From Acinetobacter sp. N54.MGS-139 (GTDB lineage: Bacteria; Pseudomonadota; Gammaproteobacteria; Burkholderiales; Burkholderiaceae_F), in the NCBI GenBank assembly GCA_000980495.1, contig LARN01000008.1, positions 1-50,422 of the forward strand: a stretch of 50,422 nucleotides of DNA, given 5' to 3'. The translations under genes were made by a program, and so were the position numbers. The notes beneath the pieces are model-generated. The model worked only from the letters and a program-made list of their open reading frames with translations, made no database searches and was not told the origin of the DNA. This document shows, one piece after another, positions 38,456-47,297 of the stretch (positions are counted from its first letter, which is position 1; each line of letters starts with the position of its first letter).

Positions 38456-40249
38456 ATGAAGCAGATCAGAAATTTTTCCATCATCGCGCATATCGATCAT
38501 GGAAAATCCACCCTCGCCGACCGTTTAATTCAACGCTGCGGCGGTCTTTCCGAGCGCGAAATGGAGTCCCAGGTTTTGGACTCTATGGATCTGGAAAAGG
38601 AAAGAGGCATTACGATCAAGGCCCAGACGGCAACGCTGAACTATAAGGCTAAAGACGGTCAGACCTATCTTTTAAATTTGATTGATACCCCGGGACACGT
38701 TGACTTCAGCTATGAAGTCAGCCGTTCCTTGTCCGCCTGCGAAGGCGCTCTTCTTGTGGTTGACGCGACGCAGGGGGTTGAAGCGCAGACCGTAGCCAAC
38801 TGCTACACGGCGATTGAGCTTGGTGTAGAAGTTCTTCCGGTGCTCAACAAGATGGACTTGCAAAGCGCCAATCCGGATGAGGCCAAAGAAGAAATCGAAG
38901 ATGTGATCGGTTTGGATGCGACCGACGCGATTGAAGCATCTGCAAAAACCGGCATGGGTATCGATGAGATTCTCGAACGCGTAGTTGAGCGTATTCCCGC
39001 ACCTCAGGGCGATCCTGCCGCTCCGCTGCAGGCGCTGATCATCGACTCTTGGTTTGACAACTATGTCGGCGTCGTCATGCTGGTTCGCGTTGTTAACGGC
39101 ACGATTAAACCTAAAGACAAGATTCGCCTGATGGCCACAGGTGCCAACCATTTGGTTGAACAGGTCGGTGTTTTTACACCGAAGTCTCAGACCAAGTCCG
39201 AGCTTTCTGCCGGTCAGGTAGGTTTTGTCGTTGCCGGCATTAAAGAGCTGAAACACGCCCGCGTCGGCGACACCGTGACCAATGCCGCAAAACCGGCAGA
39301 AGAAGCGCTCCCGGGCTTTAAAGAAGCCAAGAGCCAGGTGTTTGCCGGTCTTTATCCGGTGGAATCCAACCAATACGATGCGCTTCGCGACGCTTTGACC
39401 AAACTTCAGCTCAACGATGCCGCACTGCATTTTGAACCTGAAGTCTCTCAGGCCTTAGGCTTCGGCTTCCGCGCCGGCTTCCTTGGTCTGCTGCACATGG
39501 ATATTGTGCAGGAGCGACTTGAGCGCGAATACAACATGGACTTGATTACGACCGCTCCGAGCGTCGTGTATGAAGTTCTTCTGCGCAACGGCGAAGTCAT
39601 CCATGTTGAGAATCCGTCCAAACTGCCTCCGGTCGACAAGATCGCTGAAATTCGTGAACCGATCGATTCTGTGACGATTTTTGTGCCGGACGAATACGTG
39701 GGCGCTGTCATGACGCTGTGCAATCAGAAGCGGGGCGTTCAGCTTGACCTTGCCTATCACGGCCGTCAGGTTCACCTGCACTACGATCTTCCGCTCGCTG
39801 AAATCGTGCTCGACTTCTTCGATAAGCTGAAATCTTTAACCCGCGGTTACGCTTCTATGGACTATGAGTTCAAGGAATATCGTGCAGCCGACGTGGTCAA
39901 GATCGACATTCTTATTAACGGCGATAAAGTCGACGCCTTGTCCTCGATTGTTCACCGTGCCAATTCCGTCGCCCGCGGCCGTGAAATCGTAACCAAGATG
40001 CGCAGCATCATTCCGCGCCAGATGTATGACGTGGCGATTCAGGCAGCCATCGGCGCGAATGTTATTGCCCGAGAAAACGTCAAGGCGCTTCGTAAGAACG
40101 TTTTGGCTAAGTGCTACGGCGGTGACATTACGCGTAAACGCAAACTTCTGGAAAAACAGAAGGCCGGTAAGAAGCGTATGAAACAGGTCGGAACCGTGGA
40201 GATTCCGCAGGAAGCCTTCCTTGCCATCCTTCAGCAAGACGATAAATAA
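38456..40249 (+). CDS. lepA: Elongation factor 4 (LepA)
   Basis: Translational GTPase implicated in initiation and 30S assembly. 597 aa from ATG 38456, matching E. coli LepA (599); AAGGAAG lies 3-9 bases upstream, so the frame reaching back to 38405 is not used. G motifs: [14 protein letters not shown] (G1), RGITIKAQT (G2), [12 protein letters not shown] (G3), NKMDL (G4) and ASAKTG (G5). The LepA-specific C-terminal domain ends [21 protein letters not shown]. First gene of lepA-lepB-rnc-era. Confidence 0.97.
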   Translation: MKQIRNFSIIAHIDHGKSTLADRLIQRCGGLSEREMESQVLDSMDLEKERGITIKAQTATLNYKAKDGQTYLLNLIDTPGHVDFSYEVSRSLSACEGALLVVDATQGVEAQTVANCYTAIELGVEVLPVLNKMDLQSANPDEAKEEIEDVIGLDATDAIEASAKTGMGIDEILERVVERIPAPQGDPAAPLQALIIDSWFDNYVGVVMLVRVVNGTIKPKDKIRLMATGANHLVEQVGVFTPKSQTKSELSAGQVGFVVAGIKELKHARVGDTVTNAAKPAEEALPGFKEAKSQVFAGLYPVESNQYDALRDALTKLQLNDAALHFEPEVSQALGFGFRAGFLGLLHMDIVQERLEREYNMDLITTAPSVVYEVLLRNGEVIHVENPSKLPPVDKIAEIREPIDSVTIFVPDEYVGAVMTLCNQKRGVQLDLAYHGRQVHLHYDLPLAEIVLDFFDKLKSLTRGYASMDYEFKEYRAADVVKIDILINGDKVDALSSIVHRANSVARGREIVTKMRSIIPRQMYDVAIQAAIGANVIARENVKALRKNVLAKCYGGDITRKRKLLEKQKAGKKRMKQVGTVEIPQEAFLAILQQDDK

Positions 40250-40274
40250 CAACCCCTCAACCGGATGATTTGAA

Positions 40275-41165
40275 ATGACATTTTCTTTAATCCTCTTTCT
40301 CTTGACCGTCTTCACGGGCGTTCTTTGGGTATTGGATGTTTTTATCTGGGCACCGAAACGCCGTGCTGCTGCCCAGGACGAGCTAACCGCCTTCGACCGC
40401 GACAATGCAGAGTCTCTGCGCAGAGGAGAGCAGACGGTCGTTGCCGCAAGAAATGCGATCGTTCAGGCTTCCACGGACCGTCCGAAGTGGCTGGAATACA
40501 CCGCCGGATTCTTCCCAGTGATTTTCTTCATTTTTATTCTGCGTTCTTTCCTCTTTGAGCCGTTCCGTATTCCGAGCGGCTCCATGATGCCGACGCTGGA
40601 AACCGGTGACATGATTCTTGTCAACAAGTATCAGTACGGTTTGAGACTTCCGGTGCTTAACACCAAGATTCTTCCGATCGGGGAACCCGAGCGCGGAGAT
40701 GTGGTGGTGTTCCGTTATCCGCCCGATGAAAATATCGATTACATCAAACGCGTGATCGGCTTGCCCGGGGACAAGATCGAATATATCAACAAGAAGCTTT
40801 CTATCAACGGCAAACCCGTTCCTATCGGCGAAATCGGCGAGTACTACGATGAAGCCAAGATGCAGTCTTTAGAAGAGTTCCTCGAAAAACTTGACAAGAC
40901 AGAGCACCATCTGCTCATCAATTCCAGAGCACCATCCGGCGTTTATCCGCTCCCGAGCCATACCGACCCGAAAGCCTGCGACTATGTCCCCGGAGGTTTG
41001 ATCTGCACGGTGCCGAAAGACAAGTACTTTGTGTTAGGTGACAACCGCGACAACTCTGAGGACAGCCGCTACTGGGGCTTCGTACCTGAAAAGAATTTAG
41101 TCGGCCGAGCCTTTATGGTTTGGATGAACGTCTCGAAACCGAGCCGCATCGGTTTCTTCAATTAA
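40275..41165 (+). CDS. lepB: Signal peptidase I
   Basis: Removes Sec and Tat signal peptides at the outer face of the inner membrane, 296 aa. Two N-terminal membrane segments (about 3-24 and 76-93) flank a cytoplasmic loop. The Ser-Lys dyad is visible: Ser103 in FRIPSGSMMPTL and Lys158 in NIDYIKRVIGLPGD. Then the conserved GDNRDNSEDSRYWGFVPEKNL. It lies 25 bases after lepA, and lepA-lepB adjacency is nearly universal in proteobacteria. Confidence 0.97.
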   Translation: MTFSLILFLLTVFTGVLWVLDVFIWAPKRRAAAQDELTAFDRDNAESLRRGEQTVVAARNAIVQASTDRPKWLEYTAGFFPVIFFIFILRSFLFEPFRIPSGSMMPTLETGDMILVNKYQYGLRLPVLNTKILPIGEPERGDVVVFRYPPDENIDYIKRVIGLPGDKIEYINKKLSINGKPVPIGEIGEYYDEAKMQSLEEFLEKLDKTEHHLLINSRAPSGVYPLPSHTDPKACDYVPGGLICTVPKDKYFVLGDNRDNSEDSRYWGFVPEKNLVGRAFMVWMNVSKPSRIGFFN

Positions 41166-41174
41166 GGATCTCCT

Positions 41175-41861
41175 ATGCTTCCTTTAACAGTTTTAGAAGA
41201 AAGAATCGGTTATACGTTCAAGAACAAAGAGCTCTTGCGCCGCGCGATGACGCACCGTTCTTTCAGTGCGGAACACAACGAACGTTTGGAATTTTTAGGC
41301 GACTCGGTCCTTAATTGCGTGATCGGGAACGCCTTGTTTTTAAAAGATAAGCATTTCGATGAGGGGTCCTTATCCCGCGTCAGAAGCAATCTTGTCAGAC
41401 AGTCTGCTTTAGCAGAAATTGCCGAGCGAATCGGAATTTCCGATTTTCTTAAAGTCGGCGCAGGCGAAAAACATACCGGCGGAAACCATCGTCCGTCAAC
41501 CATTGCCGACGCAGTTGAGGCCATTTTTGGGGCGGTTTTCACCGACGGCGGCTTTGAAGAGGCGCAAACTGTGATTATTCGCTTGTATGAGCCGATGCTC
41601 AGCCAGCTGACACCTACTACGCTCGGTAAGGACGCCAAGACGAATCTGCAGGAGGTGCTCCAAAGGATGCACTACGGATTGCCTCTTTATGACATCGTCG
41701 AGATCAGAGGTGCACCTCATGATCAGGAATTTGAAGTTCGAGTCGATATCCCCGATCTCGGAATCTCACTGACGGGCGTGGGCAAGTCTCGCCGTCAGGC
41801 AGAACAGGATGCAGCTCAGAAAGCTCTGGATAGCGAAGCCATTAGAAATTTGAAAGGCTAA
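41175..41861 (+). CDS. rnc: Ribonuclease III
   Basis: Double-strand-specific endoribonuclease for rRNA and mRNA processing, 228 aa. The signature ERLEFLGDSVLN carries the metal-binding Glu and Asp, with the second site in ADAVEAIFGAVFTDGG. A C-terminal dsRNA-binding domain (about 155-225) ends in KSRRQAEQDAAQKALD. AAGGA lies about 8 bases before the ATG. Four bases separate it from era, the coupled order known from E. coli. Confidence 0.97.
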   Translation: MLPLTVLEERIGYTFKNKELLRRAMTHRSFSAEHNERLEFLGDSVLNCVIGNALFLKDKHFDEGSLSRVRSNLVRQSALAEIAERIGISDFLKVGAGEKHTGGNHRPSTIADAVEAIFGAVFTDGGFEEAQTVIIRLYEPMLSQLTPTTLGKDAKTNLQEVLQRMHYGLPLYDIVEIRGAPHDQEFEVRVDIPDLGISLTGVGKSRRQAEQDAAQKALDSEAIRNLKG

Positions 41862-41865
41862 GTTT

Positions 41866-42777
41866 ATGAGTGAAAATAAAGAGACTGGAAAATCTGAAGA
41901 CTTCCGCAGCGGTTATGTTGCTGTGATCGGCCGTCCTAACGTCGGCAAGAGCACGCTGATTAACGCGCTGGTCGGTGAAAAGGTCAGCATTACCAGCAAG
42001 AAGCCCCAGACGACTCGTGACCGAATCATGGGCGTTTTGACGACTGATAATGCACAGTACCTGTTCGTCGATACACCGGGCTTTCAGACGAAGCATTCGT
42101 CCGAACTTCTGGCCCGTATGAATCAGTCCGTCCGCTCGAGTTTGTCCGATGTTGATGCCGTCGTGATGGTCATTGAAGCCACCGGCTGGCGTCCTGAAGA
42201 TCAGGTCGTTCTGAACCTCCTGAGTAAAGACGCCAAGAACGTGATTTTGGCGATCAACAAGACAGACGAAGTTAAAGAGAGCGAAGCCATTCTTCCTTTG
42301 ATCAAGGAATCCATGGAGAAGTTTCCGTTTGCCGATGTGGTTCCGGTCAGCGCCGAAAAGACCCGTCAGCTGGATGTTTTGCTTGAAGTGATTCGTAAGT
42401 ATCTGCCGGAAGGCGACAAGCTTTACGAAGATGACATCTACACCGATAAATCTCCGCGCTTCTTGGCTGCCGAGATTATTCGTGAAAAAGCTTTCCGCTT
42501 GTTGGGCGACGAACTGCCGTACGGTGTTGCCGTCATGATCGACAAATGGGAAGAAACCGATGATCAGGCAAGAATTTTCGCAACCCTGTTGGTCAACCGC
42601 GAAAGCCACAAAGGCATCGTGATCGGTGAGAAGGGCGCCAAACTGCGTGAAATTTCCCGCCTGGCTCGTGAAGATATTTCCAAGATGCTTGGCAAGAACG
42701 TTTACCTCGAAGTTTGGGTACGTGTTCGTAAAGGCTGGGGCGATGACGCCCAAGTGCTGAAATCCTTAGGCTACTAA
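41866..42777 (+). CDS. era: GTPase Era
   Basis: Essential GTPase that binds the 3' end of 16S rRNA and couples ribosome assembly with growth, 303 aa. G motifs: GRPNVGKSTLINALVG, DTPGFQT, NKTDEV and SAEKT; the switch carries KPQTTRDRI. The C-terminal KH domain contains VIGEKGAKLREISRLAREDI, and the last helix is typical. The ribosome site is weak, consistent with coupling to rnc. A strong terminator follows, unlike species where recO and pdxJ continue directly. Confidence 0.97.
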   Translation: MSENKETGKSEDFRSGYVAVIGRPNVGKSTLINALVGEKVSITSKKPQTTRDRIMGVLTTDNAQYLFVDTPGFQTKHSSELLARMNQSVRSSLSDVDAVVMVIEATGWRPEDQVVLNLLSKDAKNVILAINKTDEVKESEAILPLIKESMEKFPFADVVPVSAEKTRQLDVLLEVIRKYLPEGDKLYEDDIYTDKSPRFLAAEIIREKAFRLLGDELPYGVAVMIDKWEETDDQARIFATLLVNRESHKGIVIGEKGAKLREISRLAREDISKMLGKNVYLEVWVRVRKGWGDDAQVLKSLGY

Positions 42778-42804
42778 CAGCCGGTCAATAATTACTGACG
42801 AAGC

Positions 42805-42842
42805 AAAATCTCGGTCGGTCGAAAGATCCTCCGAGATTTTTT
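42805..42842 (+). terminator. Intrinsic terminator after era
   Basis: AAAATCTCGG and CCGAGATTTT form a perfect 10-bp stem with a 16-base loop, ending in TTTTTT. Confidence 0.93.
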
Positions 42843-42877
42843 GTTGGGCGGATAGACGTTTTCGGCGTTTAGTGAAC

Positions 42878-42916
42878 TAACTGCTGTTTTCTGTTCTTAA
42901 CTGCTTAGATTTTCTG
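42878..42916 (+). repeat. Tandem imperfect repeat upstream of the DUF362 gene
   Basis: TAACTGCT occurs at 42878-42885 and 42898-42905, 20 bases (two helix turns) apart, each followed by TTTTCTG after 1 or 4 bases. The helical phasing suggests a tandem binding site for a regulator of the gene at 43015. Confidence 0.45.
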
Positions 42917-43014
42917 ATGAATATCCATAAAAAATCGGTATTAATAGGCAAAAGGATTTTTTCAAAAAGCCAATAAAATTTGAGTATCACCTTAAATAAG
43001 AAGGAGAAACTCAT

Positions 43015-44064
43015 ATGGAAAAGTCTCGTATCTCAAGAAGAGGAATGCTTAAAGGTGCGGCAGCCGCCCTATTAGCTTTAGACGGTTCTGTGTCCGCTGT
43101 TTCTTCGGCCGCCGCTGCCGAACAACTTCCCTTAGTTCAAAAGACACCGGTTATCGGCTCTAAGAATGTCACAGGACAAAAGGTTGAAGGCTCTGTGGCT
43201 AAGGTTTACTTTTCTCCTGTGATTGATGCCGCTTCTCTGATCAAGCTTTATAACCTGGTCAATGAAGAAATTTACGGGAAAGTGGCGATCAAACTGCACA
43301 CCGGAGAACCGCACGGTCCCAATATTCTTCCTCGTGACATGGTTCAGGCTCTGCAAAAGACCATTCCGAACAGCACGATCGTTGAAACGAATACCTTGTA
43401 CGGCGGCGGAAGACAAAATACTGCCGACCATAGAAAGACCCTTGAAATTAACGGCTGGACTTTCTGCCCGGTCGATATCATGGATGAGCACGGTGATGTC
43501 AATCTGCCGGTTCGTGACGGATTCCACCTTAAAGAAGTCGCAATGGGCAAAGGCATTGTCGATTACGACTCTATGTTGGTGTTGACTCACTTCAAGGGCC
43601 ATGCCATGGGCGGATTCGGCGGCTCGATGAAGAACATCGCGATCGGCTGTGCTTCAGGAAAGGTCGGCAAACGCCAAGTACACGGCGCTAATATGAACGG
43701 AGCACCTGACTTCGGAGCTATGCCATTAAAAGATCAGTTCATGGAACTGATGGCTGATTCTGCTCAAGCAGTGATCAATCATTTCGGTAAGCACATCACC
43801 TTTATTAATGTTCTGAGGAACATGAGTGTTGACTGTGACTGCGCCGGAACAAGTGCTAAGAAACCGACAATGAAGAACATCGGCATCTTGGCTTCTAACG
43901 ACCTCTTAGCTATTGATCAGGCTTCCTGCGATCTGATCTATGCAGCACCGGACGGAAAAGACGTCATTGAAAGAATCGAAAGCCGCCACGGTCTTCGTCA
44001 GCTTTCTGCGATGGCTGAAAAGAAGATGGGCAATCCTCAGTATGAATTTATTGTTGTCAAATAG
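43015..44064 (+). CDS. Tat-exported DUF362 domain protein
   Basis: 349 aa. The N-terminus is a twin-arginine signal (SRRGMLKGAAAALLAL, then Ala-rich to about residue 35). The rest is a DUF362 domain: VAIKLHTGEPHGPNILP, NTLYGGGRQNTADH, VLTHFKGHAMGGFGGSMKNIAIGCASGKVGK and NVLRNMSVDCDCAG. Many DUF362 proteins carry a C-terminal pair of [4Fe-4S] ferredoxin motifs; this one does not, but conserved Cys and His remain and Tat export implies a folded or cofactor-bearing protein. The function of the family is not established. AAGGAG lies before the ATG. Monocistronic between terminators, inserted between era and recO. Confidence 0.9.
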   Translation: MEKSRISRRGMLKGAAAALLALDGSVSAVSSAAAAEQLPLVQKTPVIGSKNVTGQKVEGSVAKVYFSPVIDAASLIKLYNLVNEEIYGKVAIKLHTGEPHGPNILPRDMVQALQKTIPNSTIVETNTLYGGGRQNTADHRKTLEINGWTFCPVDIMDEHGDVNLPVRDGFHLKEVAMGKGIVDYDSMLVLTHFKGHAMGGFGGSMKNIAIGCASGKVGKRQVHGANMNGAPDFGAMPLKDQFMELMADSAQAVINHFGKHITFINVLRNMSVDCDCAGTSAKKPTMKNIGILASNDLLAIDQASCDLIYAAPDGKDVIERIESRHGLRQLSAMAEKKMGNPQYEFIVVK

Positions 44065-44084
44065 TCATAAGCAATCAAATTAAC

Positions 44085-44121
44085 AAAAATCCCGAGCTGC
44101 TTTAGGCTGCTCGGGATTTTT
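44085..44121 (+). terminator. Intrinsic terminator after the DUF362 gene
   Basis: AAAAATCCCGAGC and GCTCGGGATTTTT form a perfect 13-bp stem with flanking A and T runs, so it may work in both directions. Confidence 0.95.
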
Positions 44122-44553
44122 AGCGGCCTCATAGCTGAGATTCTTTCCTCGGACATTGGTGCACTTTCATTATCCTCTATAAGAACAAAACAGTTCCAAT
44201 AACTGACTGTGCATAAGAACCGGTTCGGTTCCAAGAAGCCTCTACTGTGAAAGGATACATTGATTCAAGGCCATGGATGGCTTGAACCAGCCATTCAAAA
44301 GGAACATCCCGCAAACAGGTAAGACCATATATAGAGGTTCAGGAAAGCTGAAAGTCGGTCCAATCGTGGATAGGCGCAGATAACATGGCATCTTCCTCCA
44401 AGTGGTATTTGTTCGTCTTGAAACATGCTCTTCCAGGATATGACTCTGCCATGAGATTGATAAGTATTAATTTTTGACTCTCCCTTCATAAGGTAAATCT
44501 GTCGGTTGAGACCGGTCTTCATCAGAGGCGCCACTTCGCCTATTTGCTAAAAT
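44122..44553. other. Unexplained 430-base spacer before recO
   Basis: No gene is supported on either strand; open frames here are short, lack family resemblance and have poor codon use. It holds the palindrome GAACCGGTTC (44218-44227) and two mutually exclusive hairpins, TTCAAG/CTTGAA and ATGGCT/AGCCAT, around 44266-44291. It could be a structured leader, a small RNA, or an eroded gene or insertion at the site where other Burkholderiales have era directly followed by recO. I recognise no transposase remains. Confidence 0.45.
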
Positions 44554-44554
44554 G

Positions 44555-44572
44555 ACCTCTTTATTTTGAGGT
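44555..44572 (+). promoter_or_regulatory. Hairpin covering the recO ribosome-binding site
   Basis: ACCTC (44555-44559) pairs with GAGGT (44568-44572), which is the recO Shine-Dalgarno sequence, 7 bases before ATG 44580. Folding would hide the ribosome site, so translation may be limited or regulated. Confidence 0.45.
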
Positions 44573-44579
44573 TCTTTTG

Positions 44580-45284
44580 ATGGCCGAGAAAGGTCGTTCG
44601 GAATATCGGGTTGATCAGCAGCCCGCGTTTGTTCTCCACACTTACCCATGGAGAGAGACGAGTCTTATCGTAGAGTTTTTTACTCGCGATTACGGACGTA
44701 TTCCTTTGGTTGCACGCGGAGCAAAACGACCAATGTCTCAATATCGCGGACTGCTTAATCCTTTCTGTCCCCTGGCAGTTTCCTACTCCGGCAAAGGCGA
44801 AGTCAAAAATCTCACGCGCTGTGAGTGGTACGGGACGATTCCGATGAACGAAAAAGTCCTCATGTCGGCCTTTTACATCAATGAACTCTTAGTCCGCCTG
44901 CTCCCAAGAGGGGAACCGGAGCCTGCATTGTTCACGATCTATTACGACACGCTCAAAAAACTGGCAGTCGAAAAAGATTACCTTGTCCCGCTCCGCTACT
45001 TTGAACGGGACTTTTTAAAAGTGCTGGGTTATGCGCTTCCTTCCGGTCCGTTTCCTGCCAAGCACTACCGATTTGTTCGAGGCGACTTTGTGGCCAATGA
45101 CAATACGGCCTTTGAAGGCAGCGGAATCTCCGGCACGACGTTAGAGGCTCTGAACAGCAATACGCTTCAGAGCGGAACGCAGGAATGGGAAGCCCGAATG
45201 TTGATGCGTGACCTTATCCGCTATTATCTCGAGGATGCGCCGCTGAATACGCGCCGAATCCTTAATGAATTGAACAAGTTATAA
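44580..45284 (+). CDS. recO: DNA repair protein RecO
   Basis: Recombination mediator that helps load RecA on SSB-coated DNA, 234 aa. The N-terminal OB fold shows AFVLHTYPWRETSLIVEFFTRDYGRIPLVARGAKRPMS; the helical C-terminal part has FYINELLVRLLPRGEPEPALF and FERDFLKVLGYAL. The zinc-binding cysteines of some RecO proteins are missing, as in E. coli. Start at ATG 44580 (an in-frame TTG lies directly before it). It heads recO-DUF805-acpS-nagZ. Confidence 0.94.
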   Translation: MAEKGRSEYRVDQQPAFVLHTYPWRETSLIVEFFTRDYGRIPLVARGAKRPMSQYRGLLNPFCPLAVSYSGKGEVKNLTRCEWYGTIPMNEKVLMSAFYINELLVRLLPRGEPEPALFTIYYDTLKKLAVEKDYLVPLRYFERDFLKVLGYALPSGPFPAKHYRFVRGDFVANDNTAFEGSGISGTTLEALNSNTLQSGTQEWEARMLMRDLIRYYLEDAPLNTRRILNELNKL

Positions 45285-45287
45285 AAA

Positions 45288-45785
45288 ATGAAGAATCCTA
45301 CCCCGGGAAAAAATCCGTTTGAACTCGAGTCTTACCGAGACAAAATGCCGCTGCATGTTCGTGAGCTTTACGACGACATGACACGCAACTACGCCAAACT
45401 GCAGGGCCGAGCCGGCTTAGGAAGATTCTGGAGGTTCTGGGCGTTTGCAGTTTGCTATATCGCCTTGCTGATGGTCATATCGGACACAACGACCGACACG
45501 ATTCTCGTGTTTGTCGGCTTGGTTCTCTGCGGCTGGCTCTACATTGCAGTGCCTTCTTTTACGATCTCCGTTCGCCGCCTGCATGACGACGGAAAGCCGG
45601 TGTTTTGGGCCGTTCTGCCTCAGGTAGCCATTTTCTATCTGCTCGCCGAGTTTACGCTCGGTCTGCCTCCCAACTGGATTGTCTGGGGAATTCTCGGCGC
45701 GATCACGGCCGTATCTTTCGGATTTATGAGCTTGCCCGGCATTCCGCTGGATGACGCTTACGGTGAAGAGCCGAGGGAAGATTGA
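45288..45785 (+). CDS. DUF805 family membrane protein
   Basis: 165 aa with four probable membrane segments (about residues 48-64, 69-90, 105-124 and 128-148). The DUF805 pattern is present: GRAGLGRFWRFWAFAV before the first segment and SVRRLHDDGKPVFWAVLP between the second and third. Function of the family is unknown. It lies three bases after recO, in the place where most Burkholderiales carry pdxJ, and its stop precedes the acpS start by 2 bases. Confidence 0.9.
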   Translation: MKNPTPGKNPFELESYRDKMPLHVRELYDDMTRNYAKLQGRAGLGRFWRFWAFAVCYIALLMVISDTTTDTILVFVGLVLCGWLYIAVPSFTISVRRLHDDGKPVFWAVLPQVAIFYLLAEFTLGLPPNWIVWGILGAITAVSFGFMSLPGIPLDDAYGEEPRED

Positions 45786-45787
45786 GT

Positions 45788-46177
45788 ATGATCAACGGAA
45801 TCGGCTGCGACATCGTTGATATTGCACGCATCAAAAAGGCTTGTTTGAGACAGCCGAAGTTTTGCGAAACGGTGCTCTCAGAGTCTGAGCAGCCGGTTTA
45901 TGCAGTGCGCCGTTCTGCCTCTGAAGAAAGAGGATATCGCTATCTTGCGAGTCGCTGGGCTGCAAAGGAAGCATTTTCTAAAGCGCTTGGTACGGGATTT
46001 CGCGGAGCGGTAAATTTTTCGGATATCAGCATCTTAAATAACGAGCTCGGGGCGCCATATATCCAACTTTCGGGTAAGTTGGCCGTACAAATTAAGAATC
46101 AAGGATTAAAGTGTCATGTTTCTATAAGTGACACGGATTCGTCAGCAATGGCGATGGTTGTGATTGAAAAGGAATAA
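45788..46177 (+). CDS. acpS: Holo-ACP synthase
   Basis: Transfers 4'-phosphopantetheine from CoA to Ser37 of AcpP. 129 aa with the two family motifs GIGCDIVDIARI (Asp ligand of Mg) and SRWAAKEAFSKALGTGF (Glu and Lys), then ISDTDSSAMAMVVIE at the end. I choose ATG 45788 with GAGGGA 9 bases upstream over the TTG at 45782. Three bases separate it from nagZ. Confidence 0.95.
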   Translation: MINGIGCDIVDIARIKKACLRQPKFCETVLSESEQPVYAVRRSASEERGYRYLASRWAAKEAFSKALGTGFRGAVNFSDISILNNELGAPYIQLSGKLAVQIKNQGLKCHVSISDTDSSAMAMVVIEKE

Positions 46178-46180
46178 ACC

Positions 46181-47254
46181 ATGGAAAAAGTCGATCGTCC
46201 TCTCGGACCAGTCGTAGTTGATATCGCCGGAACCAGTCTGACGGATGAAGAAGTCAAAATTCTTCAGAATCCGATGGTCGGAATGGTGATCTTGTTTACG
46301 CGCAACTACGAGAACCGCGAGCAGCTGCATAACCTGACGCATGACATCCATTCTTTGAGAAATCCTTCGCTGCTGATCGGTGTGGATCATGAAGGCGGAA
46401 GAATTCAGCGCTTCAGAGAAGAATTCACCAAGATTCCGTCTGCTCGTTCTTTAGGTCAGCTCTACGATACGGATCCGCAGCGCGCGCACAATCTGACTGC
46501 TGCCTGCGGTTTGGTGATGGCCTCTGAATTGAGGGCCTGCGGCGTCGACTTTACTTTCGCGCCTTGCCTGGATTTGGACTACGGCCAGAGCGCCGTCATC
46601 GGAAATCGCGCCTTCCACCGCAATCCTCGTGTTGTGAGTATTCTTGCTACGGCGATGGTAAGCGGTATGGCTCAGGCCGGTATGGCTTGCTGCGGCAAGC
46701 ACTTCCCGGGACACGGTTATGCAACGGCAGATTCTCATGTCGAACTTCCGGTTGACGACAGACCTTTGACGGACATTAGAACCAACGATGAAGTTCCGTA
46801 TGCTTCAATGGGTACACTGCTGACTTCCGTGATGCCCGCCCATGTCACTTATCCTCAGGTATCTCCGGCTCCGGCGGGTTTCTCTAAGAAGTGGCTTCAG
46901 GAGGAGCTGAGGGGCAGATTAGGCTACAACGGCTTGATCTTCAGTGATGACCTTTCGATGAAAGGCGCTTCCGAGGTAGGTGAAATCACGGCGCGAAGCG
47001 ATGCTGCTCTTGCAGCAGGCTGCGATATGATCTTGATCTGCAACGATCCGGAAAGTGCAAAAACGGTTTTAGAAAATCAGCGCTGGATCCGCACCAAGGC
47101 ATTTGATGAAAGAGTGGCCCGCATTCAGCCGAGAGGAAAATTCCCGAGCTGGGACGGCCTTAAACTTTCTCAGAATTATTTAGCCTGCGTCAAACAGATC
47201 GAAGCGTTTAACGCAGAGATTGCAGAAAAAGCCGATAAAACGGCAACACTTTAA
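46181..47254 (+). CDS. nagZ: Beta-N-acetylglucosaminidase NagZ (GH3)
   Basis: Cytoplasmic glycosidase of peptidoglycan recycling that releases GlcNAc from anhydro-muropeptides, 357 aa. GH3 signatures: GVDHEGGRIQRFR, FTFAPCLDLDYG, the catalytic KHFPGHGYATADSHVELP with the acid/base His, and the nucleophile Asp in GLIFSDDLSMKGA. No signal peptide, as expected. GGAAT lies before the ATG. Last gene of the recO operon, with a terminator following. Confidence 0.95.
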   Translation: MEKVDRPLGPVVVDIAGTSLTDEEVKILQNPMVGMVILFTRNYENREQLHNLTHDIHSLRNPSLLIGVDHEGGRIQRFREEFTKIPSARSLGQLYDTDPQRAHNLTAACGLVMASELRACGVDFTFAPCLDLDYGQSAVIGNRAFHRNPRVVSILATAMVSGMAQAGMACCGKHFPGHGYATADSHVELPVDDRPLTDIRTNDEVPYASMGTLLTSVMPAHVTYPQVSPAPAGFSKKWLQEELRGRLGYNGLIFSDDLSMKGASEVGEITARSDAALAAGCDMILICNDPESAKTVLENQRWIRTKAFDERVARIQPRGKFPSWDGLKLSQNYLACVKQIEAFNAEIAEKADKTATL

Positions 47255-47260
47255 GAAGGA

Positions 47261-47297
47261 AAAGAGGAAACGGAAATCAAAAATTAGTTTCCTTTTT
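47261..47297. terminator. Terminator shared by nagZ and the PIN-domain gene
   Basis: AAAGAGGAAAC pairs with GTTTCCTTTTT (one mismatch), with a T-tract on the plus strand and A-rich/T-rich flanks on the other. It lies at the convergent ends of nagZ and the PIN gene. Confidence 0.7.

Noticed and set aside
44295..44534. 79-codon minus-strand frame in the recO spacer
   Set aside because: No ribosome site and no family resemblance; kept as non-coding.
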